A DNA stretch of 8,528 bases, from NCBI GenBank assembly GCA_007571275.1, contig RKRS01000100.1:1-8528 (forward strand), given 5' to 3'. Shown here in pieces: positions 6,905-8,528 of this stretch. The DNA is from Dehalococcoidia bacterium (GTDB taxonomy: Bacteria > Chloroflexota > Dehalococcoidia > Bin125). Numbering within the stretch: position 1 is the stretch's first letter; each line of letters starts with the position of its first letter. The notes beneath the pieces are model-generated. The model made no database searches. It was not told where the DNA came from and was given only the letters and a program-made list of their open reading frames with translations. Position numbers and translations under genes: made by a program.

Positions 6905-6934
6905 TTGCCAAGTTGTGATTGGCAGGGCTAGGAT
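6905..6934 (+). promoter_or_regulatory. Candidate promoter for rho
   Basis: TTGCCA (6905-6910, five of six consensus bases) and TAGGAT (6929-6934, four of six) are spaced by 18 nt. Transcription would start near 6941, giving a leader of about 187 nt. It is the best promoter match in the gap before rho. Confidence 0.5.
6906..6924. promoter_or_regulatory. Inverted repeat overlapping the rho -35 box
   Basis: TGCCAA and TTGGCA are exact inverted copies around seven bases. The left arm overlaps the -35 hexamer and the right arm lies in the spacer, a position where a bound repressor would block RNA polymerase. Transcript from fsa could alternatively fold it as a weak hairpin. Confidence 0.35.
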
Positions 6935-6977
6935 CAATTTGTCCTGCTGAGTTTGATTCCAGCGCCCGCGCCAATCA

Positions 6978-7006
6978 GCTGTTCCGGCGTCGTTGAGCGC
7001 AACAGC
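6978..7006 (+). other. Hairpin in the rho leader
   Basis: GCTGTT (6978-6983) pairs with AACAGC (7001-7006). Inside, GCG (6987-6989) can pair with CGC (6998-7000) around an eight-base loop. No T-run follows, so it is not an intrinsic terminator. It may shape the leader just upstream of the C-rich tract. Confidence 0.35.
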
Positions 7007-7044
7007 CCTGACCCGATGTTGTTGGCCGCGGGACCCTCCGTGTA

Positions 7045-7096
7045 GCACGCCCACGCAACGCAAGCACCGCCAGGTTCAATCACCACGCACCCACCA
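7045..7096 (+). promoter_or_regulatory. rho: C-rich, G-poor tract in the rho leader, candidate rut site
   Basis: By hand count these 52 bases hold 25 C, 15 A, 9 G and 3 T, a strong skew compared with the balanced G and C of the flanking genes. Rho binds unstructured, C-rich, G-poor RNA. The tract lies in the untranslated leader, 31 nt before the rho start codon, where bound Rho could stop transcription of its own gene. Autoregulation by leader termination is established for E. coli rho; that it occurs here is inference. Confidence 0.45.
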
Positions 7097-7127
7097 TGTC
7101 GATTTGCGCCCACAGCTGAGGTAGCCG

Positions 7128-8405
7128 ATGACGAGTCTGAACATCCCCGAACTGGAAACGCTGACACGCGAGCAACTGCTCGCCAAAGCCCGCGAGATGA
7201 ATGTCGTCGGGCTCTCCGGGCTCAAGAAACAGGACATCGTCCTGCGTCTATTGCAGGCGCAGTCCGAGGCTGAGGGCAACACGCTCTCGGGCGGCGTGCT
7301 GGAAGTCGTCGACGATTCTTACGGCTTCCTGCGCGGCGAGTCACTCCTGCCCGCCCCCACCGATGTCTATGTTTCGCAGGGACTGGTGCGCCGCGCCGGC
7401 CTGCGTACTGGCGACTATGTGATTGGCTCGGTGCGCCCGCCCAAGCAGGGCGAGAAGTACTACGGTCTCTCGCGGGTTGATCTCGTCAACGGCGCGAACG
7501 CGGCAGAGGCTGCCGCCCGTCCGCATTTCGAGAATCTCACCGCCGTCTTTCCTCACCAGCGGTTTGAACTGGAAACAGATGACCCGGCCGAGCTTTCCGG
7601 CCGTGTGATCGATCTGGTCGCGCCGATGGGTCGTGGACAACGCGGGCTGATCGTCAGTCCGCCCAAAGCCGGCAAAACCATGCTGCTCCAGTCGCTGGCC
7701 AACGGCGTGACCACCAACCATCCAGAAGTGCACCTGATGGTTGTCCTGATCGGTGAGCGACCGGAAGAGGTCACCGAGATGAAGCGCTCGGTGCGCGGTG
7801 AAGTGATTGCCTCGACCTTCGACGAACCGGTCGAGGAGCACACCAGGGTCGCCGAGCTGGGGTTGGAACGGGCCAAGCGGTTGATGGAGATGGGCCGCGA
7901 TGTTGTGATCCTGCTTGACTCGATCACGCGGTTGACCCGCGCCTACAACCTGGAGATGCCATCGACGGGCCGCACGCTTTCGGGCGGCATTGACCCGGTG
8001 GCGCTCTATCCGCCCAAGCGTTTCTTCGGCTCGGCGCGCAAGGCGGAGGAAGGCGGTTCGCTGACGATTATCGCCACCTGCCTGGTCGATACTGGCTCGC
8101 GGCTCGATGACGTTGTCTTCGAAGAGTTCAAGGGCACGGGCAACTGGGAAGTGCGGCTCGACCGCAAACTGGCCGAGCGTCGCATTTACCCGGCGATCGA
8201 TATCGCTGGTTCCTCTACTCGTCGGGAGGAGCTGCTGCTCTCCGGCGAGGAGTTGCAGCGTGTCTGGCTGCTGCGTCGGATGATGTCTGTGCTTGCCGGG
8301 TCGGGCGGCAGCGCTACCGAACCAACCGAGCGCCTACTTGACCGTCTCGCGCGGACGAAGTCCAATACCGAGTTCCTGGAGAATCTCACTGCGGCCGAGG
8401 CCTGA
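7128..8405 (+). CDS. rho: Transcription termination factor Rho
   Basis: This is a hexameric RNA-dependent ATPase that loads on C-rich RNA and ends transcription. Its 425 residues match the family (E. coli 419) and no domain insert is seen. An N-terminal helical Rho_N region covers about 9-43 (LTREQLLAKAREM, then GLKKQDIVLRLLQ). The cold-shock-like RNA domain follows, with the RNP motif YGFLR at 65-69 and DVYVS after it. The ATPase domain has Walker A PPKAGKT at 178-184 with Lys183, and Walker B VVILLDS with Asp264. The Q-loop region is TLSGGIDPVALYPPKRFFG, then EEFKGTGNWE and STRREELLL. GAGG lies 6 nt before the ATG. The gene is separated from fsa by 261 nt carrying its own promoter candidate and leader. 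In many bacteria rpmE (ribosomal protein L31) follows rho; here a repeat region begins right after the stop. Confidence 0.98.
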   Translation: MTSLNIPELETLTREQLLAKAREMNVVGLSGLKKQDIVLRLLQAQSEAEGNTLSGGVLEVVDDSYGFLRGESLLPAPTDVYVSQGLVRRAGLRTGDYVIGSVRPPKQGEKYYGLSRVDLVNGANAAEAAARPHFENLTAVFPHQRFELETDDPAELSGRVIDLVAPMGRGQRGLIVSPPKAGKTMLLQSLANGVTTNHPEVHLMVVLIGERPEEVTEMKRSVRGEVIASTFDEPVEEHTRVAELGLERAKRLMEMGRDVVILLDSITRLTRAYNLEMPSTGRTLSGGIDPVALYPPKRFFGSARKAEEGGSLTIIATCLVDTGSRLDDVVFEEFKGTGNWEVRLDRKLAERRIYPAIDIAGSSTRREELLLSGEELQRVWLLRRMMSVLAGSGGSATEPTERLLDRLARTKSNTEFLENLTAAEA

Positions 8406-8465
8406 GCTGTCCGGGCCGGGTGGGAGCCTTCGCGCGGAGCCCCCTCAGTCCCTGCGGGACAGCTC
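8404..8465 (+). repeat. Long-range inverted repeat after rho, first part of palindromic intergenic element
   Basis: GAGCTGTCC (8404-8412, starting in the rho stop codon) is an exact inverted copy of GGACAGCTC (8457-8465). Between them GTCCC (8448-8452) and GGGAC (8456-8460) form a small hairpin. The right arm is also used by the strong hairpin that follows, so the pairings compete. Confidence 0.5.
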
Positions 8466-8528
8466 CCCAGAGGGGGAGCTGTTGGGATAGTAGCTACGCG
8501 GCAGTTCCGCCAGAGGGGAGCTTTGGGG
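8451..8528 (+). repeat. Two degenerate tandem copies of a palindromic intergenic repeat
   Basis: The segment 8451-8487 (CCTGCGGGACAGCTCCCC, AGAG, GGGGAGCTGTTGGGA) is repeated with changes at 8491-8528 (TACGCGGCAGTTCCGCC, AGAGGGGAGCTTTGGGG). Copy two keeps a weaker stem, AGTTCC with GGGAGCT including a G-T pair. The core CCCTCAGTC...GACAGCTCCCC...GGGGAGCT resembles REP-like repeats scattered between genes in several bacterial groups; this is from memory. The second copy may continue past the window edge. No gene is seen in 8406-8528. Confidence 0.6.
8459..8482 (+). terminator. Strong hairpin downstream of rho, terminator-like without T-run
   Basis: ACAGCTCCCC and GGGGAGCTGT pair perfectly over 10 bp around the loop AGAG. 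The bases after it are TTGGGATAG, not a T-run, so intrinsic termination is doubtful. It may mark the 3' end of the rho message or protect it from 3' exonucleases. Confidence 0.45.

Noticed and set aside
6922..6949. AGGA...TCCT / GCAGG...CCTGC hairpins as a terminator for the fsa message
   Set aside because: The stems are only 4-5 bp with a bulge, there is no T-run, and they overlap the rho -10 candidate. Too weak to call.
7062..7096. tRNA-like 3' end: GGTTCAATC followed later by CCACCA
   Set aside because: The five-base T-stem does not pair (CCAGG against ACCAC), and no acceptor, D or anticodon arm fits upstream. It is part of the C-rich leader.
1..8528. CRISPR array, insertion sequence, phage or defence genes
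   Set aside because: I saw no regularly spaced direct repeats, transposase, integrase, terminal repeats or known defence domains. The genes are mostly housekeeping or metabolic.

Overview
The window is a gene-dense, GC-rich stretch of bacterial chromosome. The best guess is a member of the Chloroflexota near Thermomicrobia/Sphaerobacter. That guess rests on gene content, protein style (Rho with the Q-loop region LSGGIDPVALYPPKRFFG, a stand-alone M16 peptidase, a small FSA-type transaldolase) and codon use. No 16S rRNA or other firm marker is present. I see no tRNA, rRNA, insertion sequence, phage gene or CRISPR array.

The left third (about 1-2776) is read on the minus strand as a compact unit: an M16 zinc peptidase, a 233-residue protein that looks like a degenerate relative of CitE/HpcH aldolases, and a normal CitE-like CoA-ester lyase that runs off the left edge. 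The two aldolase-like genes are translationally coupled: the stop TAG of one overlaps the GTG start of the next.

A very short divergent boundary (about 2761-2791) carries a perfect 7+7 bp inverted repeat that includes an ATG for both divergent genes. To its right, all genes are on the plus strand. They are a 288-residue protein of uncertain function with a faint BtrH_N-like N-terminus, a promoter, a beta-grasp ThiS/MoaD-like protein with nine residues after its Gly-Gly, pyrG (CTP synthase, overlapping the previous gene by 8 bp), a four-helix membrane protein, a fructose-6-phosphate aldolase/transaldolase-family gene, and rho.

The 261-bp gap before rho is the richest non-coding part. It holds a good -35/-10 pair, one palindrome just upstream of it and another overlapping it, a leader of about 187 nt with a hairpin, and a C-rich, G-poor, T-poor tract next to the ribosome binding site. 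The tract looks like a Rho-utilisation (rut) site, which suggests that rho is autoregulated by premature Rho-dependent termination. After rho come palindromic intergenic repeats in two degenerate tandem copies, reaching the right edge.

The order pyrG - transaldolase - rho matches, with gene losses and gains, the Bacillus subtilis order pyrG - fbaA - tal - murAB - glpX - rho. This part is therefore probably an ancient housekeeping neighbourhood. The less ordinary items are the degenerate aldolase partner, the tailed ThiS-like protein, the unknown divergent gene and the rho control region. I found nothing that I can defend as a wholly new multi-gene system.
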